This document shows, in pieces, positions 31,271 through 40,042 of a stretch of DNA of 64,000 nucleotides (position 1 is its first letter; the number at the start of each line of letters is the position of its first letter). The DNA comes from a bacterium (GTDB lineage: Bacteria > Sysuimicrobiota > Sysuimicrobiia > Sysuimicrobiales > Segetimicrobiaceae), in NCBI GenBank assembly GCA_035691305.1, contig DASSJF010000082.1, positions 124,001 to 188,000 on the forward strand. Direction: 5' to 3'. The notes under the pieces are model-generated. The model did no database searches and was not told the DNA's origin. It worked only from the letters and a program-made list of their open reading frames with translations. The translations under genes were made by a program, and so were the position numbers.

Positions 31271-33647
31271 GCCCGCCCCCGGACCGGGCGCTTCCCCCGC
31301 GGCTGTCCTTCCCGCCGAGCGGCTGCGCGTCGTCGGCAAGCCGATCCCGCGCCACGACGCCCGCGACAAAGTGCAGGCCGCGACCCTGTACGCCGCCGAC
31401 TGGCGGATGCCGGGCATGTTGCACGGGGCCGTGCTGCGGTCGATGTACCCTTCGGCGCGTATCCGGCGCCTCGATACCGCGCGCGCCCTCGCGGTCCCCG
31501 GGGTCGCCGCGGTCCTGACCGCCCGTGACGTGCCGCGCAACACGCTGTGGACCGACGTCCCCGGGCAGACGAGCGAGGTCGGCGCCCTGCGCGCGCGCAT
31601 CCAGGTGCTGGCCGACGCCGTCGTTCGCTATCAGGGCGAGCCTGTCGCGCTGGTCGCCGCGGAGACGCCGGCGATTGCGCAGCAGGCGCTGGAGGCGATC
31701 GAGGTCGAGTACGAGGCGCTGCCGGGCGTCTTCGACCCGGAGGAGGCGCTGCGGCCCGGCGCGCCGCGCGTGCACGAGGAGGGCAACGTGCTCGCGCGGT
31801 GGCACGTGCAGACCGGCGACGCGGAGGCGGCGCTCGCGAAGGCCGACGCCCTCGTCGAGGGCGCTTACCGCTGCCAGTTCATCGACCACGCCTATCTCGA
31901 GCCGGAGTGCGGCGTGGCCTGGGTCGACGCGGACGGCGTGGTGACGATCCGGGTCTCGACCCAGGTGATCGAGCACTTCCGCGACGTGGCCGAGGCGCTC
32001 GGGTTGCCGCACAATCGCGTGCGCGTCATCGGCGCCTACGTCGGCGGCGGGTTCGGGGGCAAGGAAGACGTCACGGTCGAGGTTTTCCTCGGCCTGCTGG
32101 CGTCGCGGACGCGCCGCCCGGTCAGCATGGTGTGGTCCCGCCAAGAGTCGCTGCTCGCCCGCCCCAAGCGCCATCCCTTCCTGCTGCGGTATCGGACCGG
32201 CGCCATGCGGGACGGGACGCTCGTCGCCCAGCACGTGGCGCTGCTCGCGGACTCCGGCGCGTACGCGTACCTGAGCGCGCTCGTGCTGATGTACGCGACC
32301 GTGACCGCGGCCGGCCCGTATCGCATTCCCAACGCGACGATCGACGCGCGGGTCGTCTACACCAACAATCCGCCGACGAGCGCGATGCGGGGCTTCGGCG
32401 GCATGCAGATGGTGCTCGGCTACGAGTCGCAGATGGACCGCCTCGCCCGGCGCCTCGGGATCGATCCGGTCGCGATTCGCGTTCGCAACGCGCTCCGCAA
32501 GGGCGACCGGCTCCCCGTCGGCCAGGAGCTCGACACGCACGTCGGCGTCGCCGAAGCCGCGGAGCGGGCGTGGGCCGCGCTCGGGACGCGCGAGCCGGCC
32601 GCGGGGTCTGCCGCCGCCGGCCCCGGCGGCGCGGCATCGGGCACGCGGCGGCGCGGCCGGGGAATCGCGTGCAACATTCAGCCCTACGGCCGCATCGTCT
32701 GGCTCCACGACTGGGCGAGCGCGTGGGTCGGCTTCGAGATGGACGGCACGGTCGTCGTCCGGGCCGGCGTCCCCGACGTGGGCGGCGGCCAGGCGTCGTC
32801 GCTGTGCCAGATCGCGGCGGAGGTCCTCGGCGTCGAACCGGAGCGGGTGGCCGTGCACATCGGGGACAGCGCGCTGACGCCGCTCGCCGGTACGACGACG
32901 GCGACGCGCCAGCTCTATATGTCGGGGAACGCCGTGCTCGAAGCCGCGAACGGACTCCGCGGCCGGCTGCTCCCGGTGGCCGCGCAGATGCTCGGTGCGC
33001 GGCCGGATCGGGTGACGCCGCGCGACGGCGGCGCGGCGGACGACTCGGGCAGGCGCGTCGAGTGGCCGGCGGTGCTCAAAGAGTGCGCGCGCCACGGCGT
33101 TCCCCGCAGCTACCTCGGCGTCTACCACGCGCCGGCGGGAGACCCGGTGGATCTCGAGCGCGGCGGCGGGCGGATCTTTCCGGACTACACGTTCGGGGCG
33201 CACGCGGTCGAAGTCGAGGTGGATACCGAAACCGGCGCCGTGACCGTACTGCGCCACGCGGCCTGCCACGACGTGGGACGGGCCATCAATCCCCAGAGCG
33301 TGGAGGGCCAGATCCAGGGCGGCGCGGTGATGGGCCTCGGCTACGGACTCATGGAAGAAATCGTGGTGGACCGAGGCGTCAATCTGTCCACCAATTTCGC
33401 CTCATATCTCATCCCGACGTCGCTCGACGTGCCCGACGTCGTGCCGCTGCTCCTCGAGTCGCACGAGGGCAAGGGGCCGTTCGGGGCGCGCGGCATCGGC
33501 GAGCCGCCGATCGGGCCCCCGGCGGCCGCGGTCGCGAACGCCGTCGAAGACGCGGTCGGCGTCCGCGTCACCGAGCTGCCGATCACCCCCGAGCGGGTCG
33601 CGCGGGCCCTGGGCCTCCTAGGACCGGAGGCGTCGGGGCGGCGTTAG
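31263..33647 (+). CDS. Molybdopterin-binding large subunit, xanthine dehydrogenase/aldehyde oxidase type
   Basis: Catalytic subunit of 794 residues. Molybdopterin-contact motifs are GGGFGGKED (261-269) and GVPDVGGGQ, and the presumed catalytic glutamate is Glu747 in GIGEPP. The VAYXCSFR active-site loop of copper-molybdenum CO dehydrogenase is missing, so I do not call it CO dehydrogenase. It probably hydroxylates a heterocycle or aldehyde. Its closest relative in this window is the orphan large subunit at 45192-47510. Its stop overlaps the stop of the convergent DUF1989 gene. Confidence 0.9.
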   Translation: MGEPAPGPGASPAAVLPAERLRVVGKPIPRHDARDKVQAATLYAADWRMPGMLHGAVLRSMYPSARIRRLDTARALAVPGVAAVLTARDVPRNTLWTDVPGQTSEVGALRARIQVLADAVVRYQGEPVALVAAETPAIAQQALEAIEVEYEALPGVFDPEEALRPGAPRVHEEGNVLARWHVQTGDAEAALAKADALVEGAYRCQFIDHAYLEPECGVAWVDADGVVTIRVSTQVIEHFRDVAEALGLPHNRVRVIGAYVGGGFGGKEDVTVEVFLGLLASRTRRPVSMVWSRQESLLARPKRHPFLLRYRTGAMRDGTLVAQHVALLADSGAYAYLSALVLMYATVTAAGPYRIPNATIDARVVYTNNPPTSAMRGFGGMQMVLGYESQMDRLARRLGIDPVAIRVRNALRKGDRLPVGQELDTHVGVAEAAERAWAALGTREPAAGSAAAGPGGAASGTRRRGRGIACNIQPYGRIVWLHDWASAWVGFEMDGTVVVRAGVPDVGGGQASSLCQIAAEVLGVEPERVAVHIGDSALTPLAGTTTATRQLYMSGNAVLEAANGLRGRLLPVAAQMLGARPDRVTPRDGGAADDSGRRVEWPAVLKECARHGVPRSYLGVYHAPAGDPVDLERGGGRIFPDYTFGAHAVEVEVDTETGAVTVLRHAACHDVGRAINPQSVEGQIQGGAVMGLGYGLMEEIVVDRGVNLSTNFASYLIPTSLDVPDVVPLLLESHEGKGPFGARGIGEPPIGPPAAAVANAVEDAVGVRVTELPITPERVARALGLLGPEASGRR

Positions 33648-34312
33648 CGTCTCACCCACGGCTGGATCCCCGCGCCTTTGCCGGTGGGTTCCGGGTCGTA
33701 GACCACGACCTGCAGCGGCGTCGGCTTGAAGGCGTTGCACGGGTTGCGCTCCTGCGGGCAATTCGAGACCGCGATCAAGAGATCGATGTTCGCGCGCAGG
33801 TCGAGGTAGTCGCCCGGCTTGGACTTGGGCTCCTGGATGCCGGTGCCGCCGTCGGACGCGACCGGCGTGTTCATGAAGACGTTGAACGAGTACGGGATCT
33901 CGGTGAGCGGGATGCCGTAGGGTTTGAGCGCCCGCTCGAAGTTGTTGCGGCAGTTGGGCGTCCCGCGCACGCCGTATCGGAACGCGTTCGTGTACTCGCT
34001 GCACGATCCGCTGATGATGTCGTTGACCCCGCAGGTGTCCGCCGTGATCGTCATCAACTGCGTCGCCTTGGTCGAGTACAGGTGGTGTCCCTTGGTCAGG
34101 AACAGCGTCCCGTTCAGCAGCTGCGTGTTCTCGGGCGAGATCTTGTCGACGTAGTCGTTCAGGTTGAAGCAGATGAAGTCGGCAACCTGCTGTCCCTCCA
34201 GGTCGACGATCCGGCAGACCTGGCCGGCCCGGATCGGGAATGCCGTGCCTCCGCGTGCGGGAAGCGTCTCCTGCCATGCCAGGAGCGACGGGCTGATTCC
34301 GGGATGCTCCAT
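33644..34312 (-). CDS. DUF1989 (urea-carboxylase-associated family) protein
   Basis: A 222-residue protein of the DUF1989 family, which accompanies urea amidolyase and nitrogen-transport genes but has no settled function. Typical stretches are GQQVADFICFN, TITADTCGVNDIISGSCSEY and VSNCPQERNPCN, with several cysteines that could bind metal. The start is ATG 34312 with GGAGG at 34321-34325. It is divergent from the ABC binding-protein gene. Confidence 0.87.
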   Translation of the reverse strand: MEHPGISPSLLAWQETLPARGGTAFPIRAGQVCRIVDLEGQQVADFICFNLNDYVDKISPENTQLLNGTLFLTKGHHLYSTKATQLMTITADTCGVNDIISGSCSEYTNAFRYGVRGTPNCRNNFERALKPYGIPLTEIPYSFNVFMNTPVASDGGTGIQEPKSKPGDYLDLRANIDLLIAVSNCPQERNPCNAFKPTPLQVVVYDPEPTGKGAGIQPWVRR

Positions 34313-34532
34313 CAGTATCACCTCCGCGATGCTCGAATAACCTCGCTAAACTTGCCCCCCCGGTGGCGCCGCCCCCCGAACCCGCGGCGGCCCGTCGTGC
34401 GTACTTGAGATAGCGCCATACCCGGTCGGACGGACTTCTGGCGGGGAGGATTTGCAACCTCCCTCCGGAGAACCCCGGGGGACGCGCGGCGCACTGCTTT
34501 TGCGCCGAACACGTGGGGAGGGGTGGAGCAGC

Positions 34533-35669
34533 ATGCGGAACGTGTTCGCAGTTGCCACGCTGCTGGTGTTCCTGATCACCGGCATGGTGCCCGGCATGGT
34601 GCCCGGCGTGGGCGCGCAGGGGGCGACGATCAAGATCGGCGTCCCGGTGCCGCTCTCCGGCGGGAACGCCAAGATGGGGACGGATATCGTGCAGGCCGCG
34701 ACGATGGCCGCCGACGAGCAGAATGCCAAAGGCGGCGTCCTCGGGCGCAAGCTCGAGATCGTTTCGTTCGACGACGCGTGCGACGCGCAGCAGGCCGTGA
34801 CGGCCGCGCACAAGCTCGTCGACGCGGGCGTGGCGGCGGTGGCGGGCGGCTACTGCTCGTCCGCCGCGATTCCGGCGAGCGCCGTCTACCACGACGCGGG
34901 CGTTGCGTTCGTGGCGGACGCGTCCAGCAACCCGAAGCTCACGGACCAGGGCTTCGAGAACGTGTTCCGGGTCATCGGCCGGGACGACCAGCAGGGGCCG
35001 TACGCGGCCGGCTTCATGACCAAGGACCTCCACGCAAAGAAAGTCGCCATCATCCACGACAACACGCTGTACGCGAAGGGCCTTGCGACGGCGACGCAGG
35101 ATGCGCTCAAGAAGATGTCCGGCGTGAACGTGGTTTTCTTCGACGCGATCACCCCGGGTGAGAAAGACTTCTCGGCGACCCTCACCAAGGTCAAGAGCCT
35201 GAACCCGGACGTCACCTACTTCACGGGCTACTACCCCGAGGGCGGCCTGGTCTGCAAGCAGTTCCATGACCTGGGGGTATCGGGCAAGTTCATGGCGGGC
35301 GACGCGAACAACGATCCAACGTTCATCAAGGAGTGCGGTCCGGCGTCGACCGGCGTCTACATTACGTCGACCCCGCTGCCCCAGAACCAGGCGACGGCGA
35401 AGTCGTTCATCAGCCGCTACACGGCCCGTTGGAAGCAGGATCCGGGTCCGTACTCCGCGCTCGAGTACGACTCGGTAGGCGTGGTGATCAACGCGATCCA
35501 ACGTGCGAAGAGCGCGGACCGCGCGGCGATCATCAAGGCGCTCCAGGCGACGTCGGGCTATTCCGGGGCGACCGGTAAGATCACCTTCGACAAGAAGGGC
35601 GACCGCGTCCAGGTACTCTACATCACGTATATGATCAAGGGCAACGATTTCGTGCCCACCGGAATGTGA
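34533..35669 (+). CDS. Branched-chain amino acid/amide ABC transporter binding protein
   Basis: Periplasmic type I binding protein of the LivJ/UrtA group, 378 residues. The signal peptide covers about 1-30, ends in GAQG, and has no lipobox cysteine. The mature part starts ATIKIGVPVPLSGGNAKMG, with the usual second-domain segments AKKVAIIHDN and VTYFTGYYPEGG. The ligand may be a branched-chain amino acid or an amide or ureide, given the flanking DUF1989 genes. The start is ATG 34533 after GGGGAGGGGTGGAG. Confidence 0.91.
   Translation: MRNVFAVATLLVFLITGMVPGMVPGVGAQGATIKIGVPVPLSGGNAKMGTDIVQAATMAADEQNAKGGVLGRKLEIVSFDDACDAQQAVTAAHKLVDAGVAAVAGGYCSSAAIPASAVYHDAGVAFVADASSNPKLTDQGFENVFRVIGRDDQQGPYAAGFMTKDLHAKKVAIIHDNTLYAKGLATATQDALKKMSGVNVVFFDAITPGEKDFSATLTKVKSLNPDVTYFTGYYPEGGLVCKQFHDLGVSGKFMAGDANNDPTFIKECGPASTGVYITSTPLPQNQATAKSFISRYTARWKQDPGPYSALEYDSVGVVINAIQRAKSADRAAIIKALQATSGYSGATGKITFDKKGDRVQVLYITYMIKGNDFVPTGM
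34582..34605 (+). repeat. 12-bp tandem repeat in the signal-peptide coding region
   Basis: GGCATGGTGCCC occurs twice without a gap (34582-34593, 34594-34605), with a decayed third copy after it. It encodes GMVPGMVPG just before the predicted cleavage site, so length changes here would keep the frame. Confidence 0.85.
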
Positions 35670-35685
35670 GGCCGCGGTAAGGCGC

Positions 35686-35717
35686 GGGGCCGCCCCGGAT
35701 CCAGGGGCGGCCCCGTT
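35686..35717 (+). terminator. Leaky hairpin between binding-protein and permease genes
   Basis: GGGGCCGCCCC (35686-35696) pairs perfectly with 35704-35714 across a 7-base loop; only GTTT follows. Such partial terminators commonly keep binding-protein RNA above permease RNA in ABC operons. Confidence 0.7.
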
Positions 35718-35726
35718 TGCTGATCA

Positions 35727-36626
35727 ATGGAGATCGCCCTCCAGCAGATCGTCAACGGACTGACGATTGGGGCATTCTACGCCCTGATCGCGCTCGGCTA
35801 CACCATGGTGTACGGCATCATCCGCCTGATCAACTTCGCCCACGGCGACATCTACGCAGCCGGCGCGTTCTTCGGGTTCTCCACGTACGGTCTGCTGGCG
35901 CTGCTGCACGTCGAGAGCCCGATCCTGACCACGCTGCTGGCCCTTGTGGTGTCGATGGGGCTCACCGGCCTGCTCGGCACGCTAGTCTACCGCGTCGCGT
36001 ATCGGCCGCTGCTCCACGCGCGCCTGTCGATTCTCATCTCCGCGATCGGCGCGTCGCTGACGCTCGAGTACAGCCTGCTGCTGATCTACAGTCCGTCGTT
36101 TCTGGTCTACCCGCACCTGTTCGGCCGCGCGGGTCCGGCGTTCGCCGGCGTCACCGTCTCCTGGCTGCAGATCCTGATCTTCGTGTCGAGCATCGTGCTG
36201 ATGGCCGCGATCTACGTCGTCGTGAACCGCACCAAGACCGGGATGGCGATGCGGGCGCTCGCGATCAACCAGGACGCCGCGCGGCTCATGGGCATCGACG
36301 TCAACCGGGTCATCGGGATCACGTTCTTCCTCGGATCGACGCTGGCGTCGTTCGCGGGCGTTATGACCGGCCTCTACTACTCGCAGATCTCGTTCCTGAT
36401 GGGCTTTTTGATCGGACTGAAGGCCTTTACGGCCGCCGTGTTGGGAGGCATCGGCAACATCCCGGGGGCCGTCGTCGGCGGTTTCGTGCTCGGCATCCTC
36501 GAAAGCCTGGCGGCCGGATACTACTCCAGCCGCTGGAAGGACGTCGTGGCCTTCGCCGTGCTGATCCTCGTGCTGGTGGTGCGGCCGCGCGGTCTGTTGG
36601 GCGAGCGCGTGGTCGAGCGGATGTGA
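35727..36626 (+). CDS. livH: Branched-chain/amide ABC transporter permease LivH
   Basis: A 299-residue inner-membrane permease with about eight hydrophobic segments. Family signatures are LIALGYTMVYGIIRLINFAHGD at the N terminus and the coupling segment MGIDVNRVIGITFFLGS. The start is ATG 35727, directly after the hairpin at 35686-35717. It overlaps livM by 4 bases (GTGA). Confidence 0.94.
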   Translation: MEIALQQIVNGLTIGAFYALIALGYTMVYGIIRLINFAHGDIYAAGAFFGFSTYGLLALLHVESPILTTLLALVVSMGLTGLLGTLVYRVAYRPLLHARLSILISAIGASLTLEYSLLLIYSPSFLVYPHLFGRAGPAFAGVTVSWLQILIFVSSIVLMAAIYVVVNRTKTGMAMRALAINQDAARLMGIDVNRVIGITFFLGSTLASFAGVMTGLYYSQISFLMGFLIGLKAFTAAVLGGIGNIPGAVVGGFVLGILESLAAGYYSSRWKDVVAFAVLILVLVVRPRGLLGERVVERM

Positions 36627-37660
36627 GCAGCCGGTCCGCCGCGTCGCGCCCGCTGCTTCCCGTCGCGCTGTCCGTTGCGGCCGTTCTGGCGGCGGTCGCG
36701 CTCCCGGTCTTCGGCACATCGTACCTCATCGACGTCGGGACGCTCGTCCTCGTATACGTCATGCTCGGACTCGGCCTCAATATCGTGGTCGGGTTCGCGG
36801 GTCTGCTCGACCTCGGGTACGCGGCGTTCTTCGCGATCGGCGCGTATACGACCGCGTACTTCATGGTCAACAGCCATATGTCGTTCTGGCTGACGCTGCC
36901 GATCGCGGCGTGCTTCACCGCGGCGTCGGGCGTTATCATCGGGGGGCCGACGCTGCGGATGCGCAGCGACTACCTCGCGATCGTGACCCTCGGCTTCGGC
37001 GAGATCGTCCGCATTGCCGCGACCAACTTCAACTTCACCGGAGGGCCGGAAGGCATCTACGACATGCCTCACGCGCAGATCGGCGCGTTTGTGCTGCGGA
37101 CGCCGGCGCACCTCTATTTTCTCGGGATCGCCTTTGCGCTCGTGGTGCTGTTCGGCTCCTACAACCTCTCGCGCTCGCGGCTCGGGCGCGCCTGGCTTGC
37201 GATCCGCGAGGACGAGGCGGCGGCTCAAGCCGCCGGCATCCATCCCGTGTACTACAAGCTGCTGGCCTACGTCCTGGGGGCGGTGTTCGCCGGCGGGGCC
37301 GGCTCGTTCTTCGCCGTAAAGCTCACGGCGATCAACCCGTCGAGCTTCACGTTCATCCAATCGGTGACCATCTTGATGGTGATTATCCTGGGCGGCCGCG
37401 GCAGTCTGCCGGGGGTGATCCTCGGCGCCGCGGTGATCGTGATCCTGCCCGAGATCCTCCGAGGGGTCGATCAGTACCGCATGCTCGCCTTCGGCGTCGG
37501 ACTGATCGTCCTCATGCTCTTGCGGCCGCAGGGACTGTGGCCGAGCCGGTACGGGCGGATTGAGGCGCGTGAAGTCGCGATGTCCGAAGCCGAGGCGGCG
37601 GCCGGCGTCGCCGCCGGCGCCTCGGCGGCAGATTCCGCGGCGCCGGGCGCTTCGTCGTGA
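36623..37660 (+). CDS. livM: Branched-chain/amide ABC transporter permease LivM
   Basis: A 345-residue permease partner of LivH. Family stretches are VYVMLGLGLNIVVGFAGLLDLGYAAF and GGPEGIYDMP, with the C-terminal segment GRGSLPGVILGAA. The last 30 residues form an Ala/Ser-rich cytoplasmic tail. The start is GTG 36623 inside the livH stop; the end overlaps livG. Confidence 0.93.
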   Translation: MSSRSAASRPLLPVALSVAAVLAAVALPVFGTSYLIDVGTLVLVYVMLGLGLNIVVGFAGLLDLGYAAFFAIGAYTTAYFMVNSHMSFWLTLPIAACFTAASGVIIGGPTLRMRSDYLAIVTLGFGEIVRIAATNFNFTGGPEGIYDMPHAQIGAFVLRTPAHLYFLGIAFALVVLFGSYNLSRSRLGRAWLAIREDEAAAQAAGIHPVYYKLLAYVLGAVFAGGAGSFFAVKLTAINPSSFTFIQSVTILMVIILGGRGSLPGVILGAAVIVILPEILRGVDQYRMLAFGVGLIVLMLLRPQGLWPSRYGRIEAREVAMSEAEAAAGVAAGASAADSAAPGASS

Positions 37661-38460
37661 CGGCCGTCTCGCGGCCGCCGGACGTGGGGACCGGCGCGAT
37701 TCTGGGCGTCGAGCACCTCACGATGCGCTTCGGCGGCCTCGTCGCCGTCTCGGACGTCTCGTTCGACGTCGGGCTCCGTGAGATCCTCAGTATCATCGGA
37801 CCGAACGGCGCGGGCAAGACGACGGTGTTCAACTGCATTACGGGCTTCCTCCGGCCGACCGCGGGGCGGATCGCGTTCGAGGGCAACAACCTCACCGGGC
37901 TGCGTCCGGACCTCGTCGTGCGGCACGGGATCGCGCGGACCTTTCAGATGATCCGTCTTTTCCCCGACCTCGGCGTGGACGAAAACGTGATGATCGGCCT
38001 CCACGGCCGGATCCACGCCGGCACGCTCGACTCGCTGCTCCACACGCCGCTGCACCGGCGTGAAGAGGCCTGGGTGCGGGACGAGACCCGCCGCTGGCTG
38101 GCGTTCGTGGGGCTGGAAGGCCGCGCGAGCCGGCTCGCGCGCGAGTTGGCGTACGGGGACCAGCGGCGCCTCGAGATCGCGCGGGCGCTCGCGACGGCGC
38201 CGCGCCTGCTGATCCTCGACGAGCCGGCGAGCGGCATGAACCCTGCGGAGAAGGCCGGGCTCGTGCAGCTCGTCAGCCAGATCCGCGATTCCGGGGTCAC
38301 CGTGTTGCTGATCGAGCACGACATGAGCGTCGTGATGGGCATCAGCGACCGCATCATCGTGCTGGATCACGGCGTGCAGATCGCGGAAGGCTCGCCGGAC
38401 CAGATCCAGCGCGACTCCAAGGTCATCGAGGCCTACCTCGGGCGCGAGGACGGCGAATGA
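37657..38460 (+). CDS. livG: Branched-chain/amide ABC transporter ATPase LivG
   Basis: A 267-residue ATPase: Walker A is GPNGAGKTT, the Q-loop ends in TFQMIRLF, the signature region is AYGDQRRLEIARAL (LSGGQ replaced by AYGDQ, normal for LivG) and Walker B LLILDEP. The LivG-type insert with PLHRREEAWVRDE is present. The start is GTG 37657, overlapping livM. Confidence 0.94.
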   Translation: MTAVSRPPDVGTGAILGVEHLTMRFGGLVAVSDVSFDVGLREILSIIGPNGAGKTTVFNCITGFLRPTAGRIAFEGNNLTGLRPDLVVRHGIARTFQMIRLFPDLGVDENVMIGLHGRIHAGTLDSLLHTPLHRREEAWVRDETRRWLAFVGLEGRASRLARELAYGDQRRLEIARALATAPRLLILDEPASGMNPAEKAGLVQLVSQIRDSGVTVLLIEHDMSVVMGISDRIIVLDHGVQIAEGSPDQIQRDSKVIEAYLGREDGE

Positions 38461-39176
38461 GTCTCCTCGAGGTCCGCGACCTCGTCACGGCGTACGGCAC
38501 CATCGAGGCCCTGCACGGGCCGTCGTTCCACGTCGAGGAGGGCGAGATCGTCGCGCTGCCCGGCGCGAACGGCGCGGGCAAGACCACGGCGCTGCGGACG
38601 ATCTCGGGGCTGCTGCGCCCCCGGTCCGGCGAGATCCGGTTCGCGGGACGGCGGATCGACCACCAGCCGGCCCACGAGATCGTGCGCCTCGGACTCACGC
38701 AGGTGCCCGAGGGCCGGTGGATCTTCTCGCTCATGACCGTCGAAGAAAACCTAAAATTGGGCGCCTATATCGAGGCCGGGGTGCCGCGCGGGGGGCTCGA
38801 CCGCGTCTTCACGCTCTTCCCGCGCCTTGCGGAGCGGCGGACCCAGCTGGCCGGGACGCTCTCCGGCGGCGAGCAGCAGATGCTGGCGATGGCGCGGGCG
38901 CTCATGACCAAGCCGCGCCTCTTGCTGCTGGACGAGCCGTCGATGGGGCTCGCGCCGGTGCTGGTCCGTCTGATCTTCGAGAAGATCGCCGAAATCAACC
39001 GCGAAGGCACGACCGTTCTGCTCGTCGAGCAGAACGCGAACGCCGCGCTCCGGCTCGCGCAGCGGGCCTACGTCCTCGAAAACGGCCGCGTCGTGCTCGA
39101 GGGCCCGGCGGCCGACCTGGCCCGCAACGAGGCGGTCCGCCGTGCCTACCTCGGCATCGGGGCGCGCGGCGGCTGA
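38457..39176 (+). CDS. livF: Branched-chain/amide ABC transporter ATPase LivF
   Basis: A 239-residue ATPase: Walker A GANGAGKTT, Q-loop LTQVPEGRWIF, signature LSGGEQQMLA and Walker B LLLLDEPSMGL, all typical of LivF. The usual Leu before the Walker A glycine is Pro here (VALPGANG). The start is ATG 38457 overlapping livG. The next gene, a DUF1989 protein, begins 19 bases after its stop and is probably cotranscribed. Confidence 0.94.
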   Translation: MSLLEVRDLVTAYGTIEALHGPSFHVEEGEIVALPGANGAGKTTALRTISGLLRPRSGEIRFAGRRIDHQPAHEIVRLGLTQVPEGRWIFSLMTVEENLKLGAYIEAGVPRGGLDRVFTLFPRLAERRTQLAGTLSGGEQQMLAMARALMTKPRLLLLDEPSMGLAPVLVRLIFEKIAEINREGTTVLLVEQNANAALRLAQRAYVLENGRVVLEGPAADLARNEAVRRAYLGIGARGG

Positions 39177-39195
39177 ACCGAATGGAGGTTTCGAC

Positions 39196-40038
39196 ATGCC
39201 CGAACCCCCGCCACTGTACGATCGCGGACCCGGCACGCCGCTCGACGTCGACCGGAAGTTCTATGGGCGGCTGGCGCGCGAGGTAGGCGGCCGGACGCCC
39301 GTCGAGCGGTTCGTGATTCCGATTCGGTCCGGGCGCGCCTGGACCGTGCCGGCCGGCCACCTCTGCCGCATGATCTGCGTCGACGGCCCGCAGGTCGGCG
39401 ATTTCAACGCCTGGAATTTGACGAACCCGCGCGAGCGGTTCTGGGCGTCGCGCACCCGGCAGCTGCACGGGTCGCATGTGACGACGTTCGACCGGCTCTG
39501 GTCCTGCCTGCCGTACCTGCGCCCGATGTTGACGATCACGGCGGATACGATCAACTACGGCGTCGACGAGGACGGAGCGGGCTGCCACGACCTGCTCGGC
39601 ACGCGGTGTGATCCGTACGTGACCAAGATGCTGAACGGCGAGGAATTCGATCTGACCTGCCATTCCAACCTGACCCGCGCCGTGGCTGCGTACCATCTCA
39701 CGGAGCTGGACGTCCACGACGTGCTCAACGTGTTCATGGTGACCGGCCTGCGGAAAGACGGCCGCTACTTCGCGAAGTCCTGTCCGGCGAAGCAGGGCGA
39801 CTATTTCGAGTTCTTCGCGGAGATGGATCTCTTGTGCGCGCTGTCCACCTGCCCGGGCGGGGACATCTCGAAGCCGATCTTCGGCCCGCATCGCGCCGAT
39901 CCGCTGTCGGTCTGCCGGCCGCTCGCCGTCGAGGTGTCGCGGCCGGCCCCGACACTGCTCGAGGGCTGGGCGCCCCGCGGGCCCGTCGACTACCGGGGAG
40001 GGCACGGGCTTCGGTCGCCCGAATCGGCGGCGCGCTGA
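39196..40038 (+). CDS. DUF1989 (urea-carboxylase-associated family) protein, long form
   Basis: A 280-residue member of the same family as the protein at 33644-34312, with about 40 extra N-terminal residues. Shared features are VPAGHLCRMICVDGPQVGDFNAWN, TITADTINYGVDEDGAGCHDLLGTRC and the CALSTCPGGD segment, so several of the cysteines are kept. The start is ATG 39196 after AATGGAGG. It closes the liv operon and precedes the 2-oxoacid dehydrogenase genes by 4 bases. Confidence 0.87.
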   Translation: MPEPPPLYDRGPGTPLDVDRKFYGRLAREVGGRTPVERFVIPIRSGRAWTVPAGHLCRMICVDGPQVGDFNAWNLTNPRERFWASRTRQLHGSHVTTFDRLWSCLPYLRPMLTITADTINYGVDEDGAGCHDLLGTRCDPYVTKMLNGEEFDLTCHSNLTRAVAAYHLTELDVHDVLNVFMVTGLRKDGRYFAKSCPAKQGDYFEFFAEMDLLCALSTCPGGDISKPIFGPHRADPLSVCRPLAVEVSRPAPTLLEGWAPRGPVDYRGGHGLRSPESAAR

Positions 40039-40042
40039 TCGC

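Noticed and set aside
31263-33647. Aerobic carbon-monoxide dehydrogenase (form I CoxL)
   Set aside because: The diagnostic VAYXCSFR loop is absent in this large subunit and in the one at 45192-47510, so only a generic molybdenum-hydroxylase call is supported.
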